Shown here: positions 30,904 through 39,812 of the stretch, one piece after another
Numbering within the stretch: position 1 is the first letter of the stretch
How the letters are laid out: the number at the start of each line of letters is the position of its first letter
Assembly (NCBI RefSeq): GCF_007856155.1
Contig: NZ_CP042266.1
Coordinates: 7,378,001-7,442,000, forward strand
Reading direction: 5' to 3'
Length of the DNA stretch: 64,000 bases
DNA from: Streptomyces qinzhouensis
GTDB lineage: Bacteria > Actinomycetota > Actinomycetes > Streptomycetales > Streptomycetaceae
Made by a program: the position numbers and the translations under genes
The notes under the pieces: generated by a model
The model's input: the letters and a program-made list of their open reading frames with translations, nothing else
The model's database searches: none
Told to the model about the DNA's origin: nothing

Positions 30904-32643
30904 ATGAGCTATTTCCTCCCCGACGACGAGGCCGTTCTGACGGCGTGCCAAGGGCTCGCGCTCACCCACCCCGGGATCGGCCTGTGTGCCGATCCGCTCT
31001 ATCTGCTCGCCACCCGCCCCGCTCGCCGCCGCCGGGTCGCCCTGGTCGCCGGGGGCGGTGCGGGCCATGAACCCCTGCACACCGGTCTGCTGGGCCGCGG
31101 CGGGCTGGACGCCGTCGTCCCCGGGGCCGTCTTCACCTCGCCCGGCAGCGCACAGATCGCCGCTGCCTCCCGGGCCGCGGCCGCGCTCCGCCCCCGGGAC
31201 GGCGTACTGCACATCGTGAAGAACTACACCGGCGACCGCATCAACTTCGGGCTCGCCGCCGACCAACTCCGCTCCGCGGGCATCCCCGTGGCCGAGGTCG
31301 TCGTCGACGACGACCTCGCCACCGACGCCGTGGCCACGGGACGGCGGGGGACCGGAGCCGCCGTCGTGGTGGAGAAACTCCTGGGCGCCCTGGCCGACCG
31401 GGGCACCGGCCTCGACGGACTCGCCGAACTCGGCGGCCGGGTGGCCCGGGCCTCCCGCAGCCTTGCCGTCTGCGCCCGGGCCCATACCTCCCCCGTCCAC
31501 CGGGCCCCGGCCTTCCACCTCCGCCCGGACGAACTCGACTACGGGATCGGCATCCACGGCGAACGGGCCGCGCGCACCGGCGAACGGGGTGCGGTCGGCA
31601 CCATCGTCACCCGAATGCTCGGCCGGCTGCTGGACAGCGTGCCCGGTACCACTCATGGCGTGATAGCCGTCATATCGGGCCTCGGCGGCACCAGCGAACT
31701 GGAACTGCGCGCCATCAGCGCACTGGTCCACCGGGATCTGACCGCCCAGGGCGTCCATGTCCACGCACTGGCCGCCGGGACCTATGTGACGGCCCTCGAC
31801 ATGGCCGGATTCAGCATCACGCTCACCGCCCTGGCACCCGGCTGGGCGAGCCTGTGGGACTACCCCACGGACACCCCGCTGCGGCTGCCCGGAGCCGCGG
31901 CCGCCGCGGCCGCCACCGCCCTGATCCCGCCCGCGGCGGCCGTGACCGTCGGCTCGCCGCCCGGATATGCGGCGACGACGGGTGAGGGCGGCCGGGCCTT
32001 CCTCGACGAGCTCCACCGCATCTGCCGCCGTGTCCGCCGCGACCTCACAGAACTCGACCAGGCCACCGGCGACGGCGACTTCGGCGACAACTTCTGCGGT
32101 GGGGTGGCCGCGGCGGCCCGCCTGGCGGACCAGCAGGGTCTCACCGGCACCAACGCTCTCGCCGAAACCTTCCGCGACCGGGTGGGCGGCTCCAGCGGCC
32201 CCCTCTTCGGCGTGCTGTTCACCGCCCTCGCGCCCAGCGCCGACCGTTCCGCCGCCGACATCCCGGCCCTCGCCGGGGCACTGCGCCGCGCCCTGAGCCG
32301 TATCACCGCCATCGGCGGCGCCCGCCCCGGTGACTGCACGCTCGTCGACGCGCTCGCCCCCGCGGCGGAGGCACTGGCCGCCACCCCGCCCGCCGACTCG
32401 GGCCGCGCGGTGACCGCCGCCGCGCTGGCCGCGATCGGCGGCGCCCACGCCACCGCCGCCCTCACCGCCCGCCGGGGCCGGGCCAGCTACACGGGCGGCC
32501 ACTCCGAGGGCATACCGGACCCCGGTGCGGTCGCCGTCGCCCTCGTCCTGACCGCCCTGGCCCGGGTCCACGAACCCCAGCTCGCCGAAGAGCTCCCGGA
32601 ACTCCCCGGTATCACCCCCCGGGTCGCTCGCGGGGCGCGCTGA
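30904..32643 (+). CDS. dhaKL: Fused dihydroxyacetone kinase (DhaK-DhaL)
   Basis: A 579-residue cytoplasmic kinase phosphorylating dihydroxyacetone, probably with ATP as in other fused forms. The DhaK part (about 1-330) has the GGGAGHEP glycine loop at 50-57 and the substrate-binding His218 in GIGIHGE. The DhaL part (about 360-579) carries TGDGDFGDNFCGG near 389, the Asp cluster that binds Mg-nucleotide, though the usual GDGDHG has Phe for His. The start ATG 30904 follows GGAGG. PTS-type DhaM is not present, which supports ATP use. It converges on the SWIM gene with 46 bases between stops. Confidence 0.9.
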   Translation: MSYFLPDDEAVLTACQGLALTHPGIGLCADPLYLLATRPARRRRVALVAGGGAGHEPLHTGLLGRGGLDAVVPGAVFTSPGSAQIAAASRAAAALRPRDGVLHIVKNYTGDRINFGLAADQLRSAGIPVAEVVVDDDLATDAVATGRRGTGAAVVVEKLLGALADRGTGLDGLAELGGRVARASRSLAVCARAHTSPVHRAPAFHLRPDELDYGIGIHGERAARTGERGAVGTIVTRMLGRLLDSVPGTTHGVIAVISGLGGTSELELRAISALVHRDLTAQGVHVHALAAGTYVTALDMAGFSITLTALAPGWASLWDYPTDTPLRLPGAAAAAAATALIPPAAAVTVGSPPGYAATTGEGGRAFLDELHRICRRVRRDLTELDQATGDGDFGDNFCGGVAAAARLADQQGLTGTNALAETFRDRVGGSSGPLFGVLFTALAPSADRSAADIPALAGALRRALSRITAIGGARPGDCTLVDALAPAAEALAATPPADSGRAVTAAALAAIGGAHATAALTARRGRASYTGGHSEGIPDPGAVAVALVLTALARVHEPQLAEELPELPGITPRVARGAR

Positions 32644-32689
32644 CCGTGGTGGCGGCCATCGGCGCGGGGCGTCATGGTGCGGGAGTGCT

Positions 32690-34726
32690 TCATGCGGCCG
32701 GAGCACCTCCTGTGGCGTCCGACGGCTGCCATGTCGCCCGGACCAGGGCTCGTTCGGTGCCGGCGAGATAGACGGCCGCGGCGAGCCAGGCGTACGCGTA
32801 CGCGTCGGGGTCGGCCTCCTCGGTACGACCGAAGACGTCACGGCCACGCCGGTCCGCTTCCGTGGTCAGCTCCGTCAACAGGTCCGCCGCCGCGCGGAAT
32901 CCGACCCGGCGCAGGGCCGCGGCGGCCCCGGCCCGGTCGCCGTCCCGCGCGGGCTGGGCGACGGCACGACGGCCCCCCGACACGGCGACCTCGACCAGCC
33001 GCCGCAGCCGCCACAACGGTGCCTCCGCCACCGGGTCCGGCGGCAGGTGAGGGAGGCCGGCCGTCTCCGGCAGCGCGTCGCCGGGCGGCAGATGGACGCC
33101 TTCGAGGCGGTCGTAGCCCAGGTCGGCATGGCCCAGCCACTCCGCCGGCAGGCGCAGGGTCGTCGTGTCGTCGTCCGGCAGCGGCCCGACGGCCAGGGGC
33201 CGGAGCGTGGCGGCGCGATCGGGATCCGGACGGCCGACGACCCGCAGCCGCAGCCCGGGACGGGACGCCAGCCGGCGGAGGTTCGCGGTGTGCGCCAGGT
33301 CGGGATGGCCGTGCGCCGGCAGCAACCGGATCAGCAGGCCGTCCCGGTCCGTCCCGCCGGGCGGCAGCTCCCGTGCGAGTACCTGGTCGTTCAACGCTCC
33401 GACGATGACCAGATCGCAGCCGATCAGTTCACCGGCCGGCTGCCGTGTCTGCTCGGGGTCGCTCACCGGAGCGTTCCCGAGCCCGTCGCCCACGGCCTCG
33501 GAGAGAGGCCGGGTGAACAGGGCGGCCAGGGGCCCCGAGGTCCAGGACCGGCCCGCGACCGGCGTCGCCCGGACCCCCTTGCCCGCTCCGAGACGGCCGT
33601 CCGACGACAGGGTCGCCCCCGAGACCAGCAGCCCACCGCGGGAGAGCCGGGCGTGATCGAGACTGCCCGAGCCCAGCGCGACCGTGGCCGTCGCGGCACC
33701 GCGGGCACGGGCGGCACCGCCCGGTTTGACGTCCGCGACGGTGAACCGGCGTCCGTCGTCGGAGATGACATGTGTGACCACGCCGCCGAACCCGGTGGCC
33801 GAGATCACCGGCTCCCGGCACACTCCGTGCACCCGCAGCGCGCCTTCCGGGCGGTAGGCACGGCGGGCGGACCCGATCCAAGCCGGGTCCGGCTCCGCCG
33901 CGGCCAACCGGGCCGTGGTCAGGAGGAGTTCACGCAGATTGTCGACCAGGTCGGCCAGCCGGTGGCCGTCATGGCGGGCCCGGACGCCCCGCAGTCCCCG
34001 TACCACCCGCAGAGCCGTACCCTCCGCGCGGTACAGCCCGGCGAGCCGCGCCGAGTGCGAGGCCCGCAGCAACTCCGCCTGCGCGACCGCACCCGCCGCG
34101 GGTACCCCGGCGGCCAGCACCGCCACCGCGGCGGCCCACAAGGCGCGTGCGGCGGCCAGTTGCGTTCTCGTGAGAACCGTCAGCGATGAGGTGTCGGCGC
34201 CGCCCGGCCCCGGCCCGGCAGCGGCTTCCGTCGTCCCGGTGGCCGAGTGCGGGCGGGTCCCCACCGCCCGCGCCTCCGACGCGGCATACAGGTCCGGCAC
34301 GGTCTCCCCGCCGATCACCGTGACCGCGACGGTCGCCGTAGCGGAGGCGGCCGTCGTACCGGGGTCGGCTGTTGTTCCGGGGTCGGTCGTCGTGTCCGTG
34401 AGGGTGACCGGGTCCGTCAGGGCCACCGTGTCCGCGTCGGCCACCGGACAGGCGCTCAGCACGGCGGCACGGTGAAGACACCTCGGCGCCAGCAGACAGC
34501 TGCACACCGCCTGCCCGGCTTCCGTGACCGCCCCGGAAGGACCGGGGGTGAGGACGACCTCCGCGTCCGGACCGCACCGCACCCGTCGCTCGGCGCCCTC
34601 CACGACGACGGGAACGGCCGCGCAGGTCTCCACGGCGGTATCCAGCTTCTTCCGCAGCCGGGAGGTCAGACCCGCCACGGCGGCGGCGATCACCTCGGGT
34701 GCGGCCGGGGGAAGTTCGGGGCTCAT
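32690..34726 (-). CDS. SWIM zinc-finger protein of the MoxR-VWA operon
   Basis: This 678-residue protein is the last gene of a five-gene leftward operon. The SWIM motif is CSC-x5-CLH (Cys75, Cys77, Cys83, His85), a zinc site known to bind nucleic acid or protein. A low-complexity Thr/Asp/Ala stretch follows (about 95-145), then a long alpha/beta region without a recognised domain. The start ATG 34726 overlaps the VWA gene stop by four bases (ATGA), so translation is coupled. In other actinobacteria SWIM proteins often sit beside MoxR and VWA genes, which suggests a shared complex. Confidence 0.8.
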   Translation of the reverse strand: MSPELPPAAPEVIAAAVAGLTSRLRKKLDTAVETCAAVPVVVEGAERRVRCGPDAEVVLTPGPSGAVTEAGQAVCSCLLAPRCLHRAAVLSACPVADADTVALTDPVTLTDTTTDPGTTADPGTTAASATATVAVTVIGGETVPDLYAASEARAVGTRPHSATGTTEAAAGPGPGGADTSSLTVLTRTQLAAARALWAAAVAVLAAGVPAAGAVAQAELLRASHSARLAGLYRAEGTALRVVRGLRGVRARHDGHRLADLVDNLRELLLTTARLAAAEPDPAWIGSARRAYRPEGALRVHGVCREPVISATGFGGVVTHVISDDGRRFTVADVKPGGAARARGAATATVALGSGSLDHARLSRGGLLVSGATLSSDGRLGAGKGVRATPVAGRSWTSGPLAALFTRPLSEAVGDGLGNAPVSDPEQTRQPAGELIGCDLVIVGALNDQVLARELPPGGTDRDGLLIRLLPAHGHPDLAHTANLRRLASRPGLRLRVVGRPDPDRAATLRPLAVGPLPDDDTTTLRLPAEWLGHADLGYDRLEGVHLPPGDALPETAGLPHLPPDPVAEAPLWRLRRLVEVAVSGGRRAVAQPARDGDRAGAAAALRRVGFRAAADLLTELTTEADRRGRDVFGRTEEADPDAYAYAWLAAAVYLAGTERALVRATWQPSDATGGAPAA

Positions 34727-37700
34727 CGGGATTCTCCGCGGAGGCGATCGCCCACCCAGCGGGCAAGGGCGAGAGGACTGAGGGCGGCGACGGGCAGGCC
34801 GGCCGCGACCAGCTGCTGGGCGATGGGCACGGAGTAGCGCGGGCTGCCGCTGTCGTCCAGCGCGGCACAGCCCAACAGATGCACCCCCGAACTCGCGAGG
34901 GCCCGAACCTCGCCGAGCAGCCCGCCGAGCGGGTACCCCTCCTCGAAGTCGCTCACCACCACCACGAGGGTCCGGCTCGGCACCGTCACCAGAGCGCGGG
35001 CGTGGGCCAGACCGGCCGCGATATGGGTGCCACCGCCCACCCGGACCTCCAGCAGCAGGGACAACGGATCGTCGACCCGGTCCGTCAGATCGATCACGTC
35101 CGTCGAGAACGCCAGGAAATGAGTGCTGAGCGTGGGTACGCCGCCGAGCACGGCCGCGGTCAGCGCCGACCAGACCACGGAAGCCTCCATGGACCCGGAC
35201 ACATCGACCACCAGGATCAGCCGCCAGTCCGCCTCCTTGCGCGAACGGGTGCTGAACACCGGCCGCTCCGGAACCACCAGGGTGCTGCCGTCGGCCCTCT
35301 TGCGGGCGTGGACGAGGTTGGCCCGCAGGGTACGCGGCAGGTCGATCCGGCCGCCCGGACGGCGGGTCGGGCGAGGGGTGGCGAGACCGGTCAGCGCGGG
35401 ACGCGTCCGGGTGGCCAGCTCCTTGGCCAGTTCGTCGACCAGTCGGCGTACCAGCGGGCGCAGCCGGGCAAGTCGCTGCTCCGGCAGCCCGCCCGCCAGC
35501 GACAGCACGGACGTCAGCAGATCGACGGACGGGCGCACCGCATCGGGGTCGAGTTCGGCCAGCACATCGCTGCGTCCCCGGTCGGCGGCGCGCGCCAGCA
35601 CCTCCTCACGTACCTCCGCGCCGAACAGCGCCTGGAGTTCCTCGGCCCACTCGCGCGCGGTCGGGAAGGAGGCGTCCTGTCCGCCGCCGCGACCACCGTC
35701 CCGGCCCAGGTCCGATGAGCCCTCCCCGCGGCCCGTGCCGTACAGCTCGTCGAGCGCGTGCGCGTAACGACGGGCGTCCGCCGGAAGCCGGTCGTGCTCC
35801 CTGCCGAGCAGCAGACGCCACCGGTCCGCCGCCGACAGCCGCGGGACGCCGTCGCGTGGTGCGTCGGCGACGGACCCGCGCGGTATCGCCGCCGGGGTGG
35901 AATCGGCGGCCCCGGCGGTCGGCGTCCCGGTGGACCGGTCCGGCGATGGCGCCGGCCGCAGGGAGGCCGCCGCCGAACGGCCGGCCTCGTCCGCCGCCGT
36001 CCACAGGGCCAGCAGCCGCGGGGAGGCGCCCAGCGCCAGATCGAGACGGTCGCCCAGCCGTTCCGTCACGGTGTGCAGCAGCCGGTCGCGGCCTGCCGGG
36101 GTGAGTGTGTCGAAGCCACCGCGCAGTGCCGGCAGCCGGTCCAGGAAACCCCGGTCGTCGAGCGAGTCGATCCGGTCGAGCAGCGGGTCGAGAGCGGTCG
36201 GCGCCGACTGGAGCAGCGGCGCGGCCCCGGTCAGCAGTCCGGTCAGTCGGCGGGCCAGCGTGCGCCGTGCGTCGGGACCGGTGGCCGTGTCGATCCAGCC
36301 GGCGGCCCGGGTGCCGAGGGTCTCGGTGTCCTCCAGGTCGAACAGGACCCGGCAGGCGAGAGCGGCGCCCTGGACGAGGGGGGACGCGGAGTCCACGAGG
36401 CCGGCCAGGGCCTTGTCCATCCGCAGCCCCAGGCGGAGTTCACCGGCGCGCGCGGCCAGGGCGACCAGCGCGGCCGCCTCTTCCGGGTCGTCGCTGCCCG
36501 CCAGCCCGGGCAGGGACCGTACCGCCGACTCCAGAAGGTCGGCGGCGAGCGAACCCGCCGCCCGCCTGCCCGCAGGTGTCGTGCCGGGCAGATGCCCCCG
36601 GCGCAGCGCCTCCAGCAGATCCAGTCCGGTGAGGAGCTCGGGGATCGTCGCGGACGCGGGCAGCACCTCGGCGGCCTCGGCCAGCCGCTGGGCGACCAGC
36701 GTCGGCAGATCGCAGCGCGCGGCGTCCCGAAGTCCCGTCAGGACGAGGGCGCAGGTGGGGCCGCCGTCGGCGGACTCCCTGCGGAAGGTCTCCCGCAGGG
36801 TGCCCTCCGCCGCCGCGGCGGCGGTCACGCCGCGCACCCCGGCCAGGTCCAGCCGGACCGGCACCGAGGGGACCCACGACAGCCGCCACCGTGAGGAGAG
36901 CGCGGCGGCGTCGCCCGTACCGGCCACCGCCACCGGCTCGCCGTATCCCACCCCGCACACCTCCAACCGGCGCAGGAGGATCTCGCGGCGCTGGTCGAGG
37001 GCCGAACGCAGCGGGTCGAGACGCAGCTCGCGCGGCGCGGGATCGTCCGGGCCCGGCAGTCGCAGGTCGGCGAGTTCGGCCTCGACGGACGGGCCGAGCC
37101 CGGAGCGCGGTGTGCCCGGCGCGACCCGGCCGCGCTCGGTGCCGACCAGGACCACTTCCAGGGCCCGCGCCAGAGCCCGGCCCCGGCCGAGCGGTTCGCC
37201 CTGACCCAGCACCACCGTGAGGGCTTCGAGGACCTCGCTCCGGCCCGGGGCCGGGAGCCCCCGCAACCGGGCCAGGTCGCAGGCCATACGCAGCGCCTCA
37301 CGCGCCTCGCCCGTCCCCGCGGTGTGCCCGGCCGCCCGCAGCTCCCGGCACACCCTCGTGATCGCCCCGGCCGCGGCGTCGTGCAGCAGATCGGGATCGC
37401 CTCCGGCGCGGAACACCGCCTGCTGCCAGCGCGGATCGCGGATCCCGGCGGGATAGCCGGACCGGGAGTCCAGCAGATCGAACGCGTACGGGACCAGGGA
37501 GGTGACGACGGGAGAGAGATCCCCCGGTCGCACCGTTCCCGTTGATCCCGTTGATCCCGTTGATCCCGTCGTTCCGGTCGTTCCGGTTGTTTCCGTTGAT
37601 TCCGTACTTCGCGCCGCCGCGCCTTCGGTGGTCGGCGCCCCCCGCCCGGTCATGCCGTCGGCCGGGGGCCGCCCGGCCGCCCCGTCGGCCGGCGCCGGGA

Positions 37701-38511
37701 CGTCGGAGGGGCCGATCACCGCCGCCAGCGCCGGGGCGTGAAAGGCGCCGATCACCGCCGCGACCCGGCGTCCACCCGATGCCGCGAGGGCGATCGTGTC
37801 CCGCATATGGGCCTCGCGCGCCAGATCCACGGCGGACACCCCGCCGGACGACTCGGCGTCCTGACGCAGCGCCCAGCCGACGCCCAGCGCGGCCCGGCGC
37901 AGCCCTTCGGGAGCACAGCCCGGGGCGAGTACCTCCACACTGCGGTCCCACAGGTCGTCCCCGGCACGGCCGGTTCCGGCGGCGGTGAGCGCCTGCGCGA
38001 AGGTTATGGGCGCGGGCGGGCCGACGGGTCCGGCTACCGCCTCGCGAGGGTCCCCGGCCTCGTCCGGGGCCTCACTGCCCCAGCGCGCGTCGGCCATCGG
38101 CAGATCGCAGCAGACGACCTCCACACCCCGCTCCCGAGCCCAGCGGACCGCGGCGAGTTCGGGAGAGAAGTCGGCGAACGGGTAGAAGCCGAGCCGCCCG
38201 CCCTGCCCGGCGCCCGCGAGCGCGACCGGTGCGACCGTGCCGGGCGCGCAGAGGTGAACAAGCCACGGCTGGAAGTCGGCCGGCAGCTCCACGCACACCA
38301 CGTCGGCGCCCGCCGCGTCCAGCAGCGCGGGCACGGCCGCGGCGAGCGCGGGGCTGTGGTGCCGTACACCCAACAGGTAAGGCACGGCGGAGTCGGCGAG
38401 GGCGTCGAGCGCCACCCGCGGGTCCTCGACGAGCGCCACCCGCGCGTCCGGGACGGCTGCCACCTCCGGGTTCCGGACGGGTATCACCTTCGGATCCTGG
38501 GCAAGTGTCAC
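34723..38511 (-). CDS. DUF5682-VWA fusion protein
   Basis: This 1262-residue protein joins two parts that I know as separate proteins. The N-terminal part (about 1-840) matches DUF5682 (YLLGVRHHSPALAAAVPALL near the start; VVCVELPADFQPWL). The C-terminal part (about 860-1262) matches actinobacterial VWA proteins: DELYGTGRGEG, then the metal-dependent adhesion site DVSGSMEAS near 1102, GGGTHIAAG and VVVSDFEEG. The start GTG 38511 lies in a GTGA overlap with the MoxR stop and has GGGAG upstream; a GTG at 38535 is less likely. A nine-base repeat array encodes a Thr/Gly/Ser linker near residue 310. VWA proteins typically act as adaptors for MoxR ATPases. Confidence 0.82.
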   Translation of the reverse strand: MTLAQDPKVIPVRNPEVAAVPDARVALVEDPRVALDALADSAVPYLLGVRHHSPALAAAVPALLDAAGADVVCVELPADFQPWLVHLCAPGTVAPVALAGAGQGGRLGFYPFADFSPELAAVRWARERGVEVVCCDLPMADARWGSEAPDEAGDPREAVAGPVGPPAPITFAQALTAAGTGRAGDDLWDRSVEVLAPGCAPEGLRRAALGVGWALRQDAESSGGVSAVDLAREAHMRDTIALAASGGRRVAAVIGAFHAPALAAVIGPSDVPAPADGAAGRPPADGMTGRGAPTTEGAAARSTESTETTGTTGTTGSTGSTGSTGTVRPGDLSPVVTSLVPYAFDLLDSRSGYPAGIRDPRWQQAVFRAGGDPDLLHDAAAGAITRVCRELRAAGHTAGTGEAREALRMACDLARLRGLPAPGRSEVLEALTVVLGQGEPLGRGRALARALEVVLVGTERGRVAPGTPRSGLGPSVEAELADLRLPGPDDPAPRELRLDPLRSALDQRREILLRRLEVCGVGYGEPVAVAGTGDAAALSSRWRLSWVPSVPVRLDLAGVRGVTAAAAAEGTLRETFRRESADGGPTCALVLTGLRDAARCDLPTLVAQRLAEAAEVLPASATIPELLTGLDLLEALRRGHLPGTTPAGRRAAGSLAADLLESAVRSLPGLAGSDDPEEAAALVALAARAGELRLGLRMDKALAGLVDSASPLVQGAALACRVLFDLEDTETLGTRAAGWIDTATGPDARRTLARRLTGLLTGAAPLLQSAPTALDPLLDRIDSLDDRGFLDRLPALRGGFDTLTPAGRDRLLHTVTERLGDRLDLALGASPRLLALWTAADEAGRSAAASLRPAPSPDRSTGTPTAGAADSTPAAIPRGSVADAPRDGVPRLSAADRWRLLLGREHDRLPADARRYAHALDELYGTGRGEGSSDLGRDGGRGGGQDASFPTAREWAEELQALFGAEVREEVLARAADRGRSDVLAELDPDAVRPSVDLLTSVLSLAGGLPEQRLARLRPLVRRLVDELAKELATRTRPALTGLATPRPTRRPGGRIDLPRTLRANLVHARKRADGSTLVVPERPVFSTRSRKEADWRLILVVDVSGSMEASVVWSALTAAVLGGVPTLSTHFLAFSTDVIDLTDRVDDPLSLLLEVRVGGGTHIAAGLAHARALVTVPSRTLVVVVSDFEEGYPLGGLLGEVRALASSGVHLLGCAALDDSGSPRYSVPIAQQLVAAGLPVAALSPLALARWVGDRLRGESR
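37541..37603. repeat. Seven degenerate 9-bp units in the DUF5682-VWA gene
   Basis: Three perfect GTTGATCCC units (37541-37567) are followed by four variants. On the coding strand they encode a Thr-Gly-Thr/Ser linker. The period keeps the reading frame. Confidence 0.85.
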
Positions 38512-39668
38512 CGGAGGCTCTCCCGCAGATCCCACAGGCGGCGCCAGGTCGGCGAACCGTCCTCCGCGCGGCGGCGCACGGGGCCGTCCCAGTAGCCCAG
38601 CAGGCGCGCGTGGTCACCGGGATCGTCCTTGCGGACCACGCCCAGGAGATGACCGGGGACCAGGTCGAGGGAGTCCCCGGCGGGCAGATAGGCGGCGGAC
38701 ACTCCGAGGGAGACGGCGACCTGCACCGCCTCCGCGGTGGACATCACCGTGCCGGGACGCTCCACGTCCCAGCCCTCGGCCGAGCGCCCGGCCCGCAGGT
38801 CCCGGAAGACGGTCACCAGGACGTCGAGCACCGCGTCGTCGACGTCGAAGGCCGCACCCGCCCGCTCGACCCCCGCCACGGCCTGCTGCTTGACGAGCGC
38901 GGTCTCGGCCTCGACATCCGAGATCGGGTGCACCGTCTCGAAGTTGAAACGGCGCTTGAGCGCGGCGGACATCTCCGACACACCGCGGTCGCGCAGGTTG
39001 GCGGTCGCGATGACCGTGAATCCGGGAGCGGCGGATACCTGCGCCCCGGCCGTGCCGGACAGTTCGGGCACGCTCATCCGGCGGTCGGAGAGGATCGACA
39101 CGAGCGCGTCCTGCACCTCGGGCAGGCAGCGGGTGATCTCCTCGACGCGCGCCACCTGTCCGGAGCGCATCGCGCTGAGCACCGGTGAGTCCACCAGGGC
39201 CTGGGGAGTGGGTCCCTGGGCCAGGAGGAGGGCGTAGTTCCAGCCGTAGCGCAGGGCGTCCTCGGTGGTGCCGGCGGTGCCCTGAACGGTCAGCGCGCTG
39301 CTGCCGCAGACGGCCGCCGACAGCAGCTCCGAGAGCATCGACTTGGCCGTACCCGGCTCACCCACCAGCAGCAGACCGCGCTCTCCGGCGAGCGTGACCA
39401 CGCACCGTTCCACCAGGGCGCGTTCGCCGACGAACTTCGGGGCTATGACGAGTTGGCCGGGCAGCGTCCCGTGGGGCTCGGACAGCTTGAGGGGAGCGCC
39501 GGCGCTGCCGCAGACGAAGGTGATGACGGAGCGGGGCGTCAGCAGCCAGCCGGGCGGACGCGGGCCTTCGTCATAGGCGGCGAGGAAGGCGAGTTCCGTG
39601 GCATGACGCTCTTCGGCGGGCAGTGTCTGCCGGGGCGGAAGTGCCGTCGCTGTGTTGGTCGGGGGCAT
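38508..39668 (-). CDS. MoxR-type AAA+ ATPase
   Basis: A 386-residue cytoplasmic AAA+ protein. Walker A is GEPGTAKS at 103-110; the Walker B region reads QVARVEEITR, so Glu stands where most MoxR proteins have Asp. Sensor 1 is FTVIATANLRDRGVSEM, and the arginine finger region is ALKRRFNFET. The start ATG 39668 follows AAGGA. Its stop overlaps the next gene by four bases (GTGA). MoxR ATPases usually work with VWA partners to remodel or load metals on target proteins. The gap of 144 bases to the upstream 1633-aa gene is the only loose joint in this operon. Confidence 0.88.
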   Translation of the reverse strand: MPPTNTATALPPRQTLPAEERHATELAFLAAYDEGPRPPGWLLTPRSVITFVCGSAGAPLKLSEPHGTLPGQLVIAPKFVGERALVERCVVTLAGERGLLLVGEPGTAKSMLSELLSAAVCGSSALTVQGTAGTTEDALRYGWNYALLLAQGPTPQALVDSPVLSAMRSGQVARVEEITRCLPEVQDALVSILSDRRMSVPELSGTAGAQVSAAPGFTVIATANLRDRGVSEMSAALKRRFNFETVHPISDVEAETALVKQQAVAGVERAGAAFDVDDAVLDVLVTVFRDLRAGRSAEGWDVERPGTVMSTAEAVQVAVSLGVSAAYLPAGDSLDLVPGHLLGVVRKDDPGDHARLLGYWDGPVRRRAEDGSPTWRRLWDLRESLR

Positions 39669-39812
39669 GGATGTCCTTGCTGGGTAGGTCTGGTCGGTGT
39701 CGGAGATCCGGTGATCGTCGACGAGCGGGGGAGCCGGGAGGGGGCGGGGGCACCGGTGGTGTCCGGTGCCCCCGCCGCGCGATATCCGCCGATGGTGGCG
39801 GATCGCGCCGGG

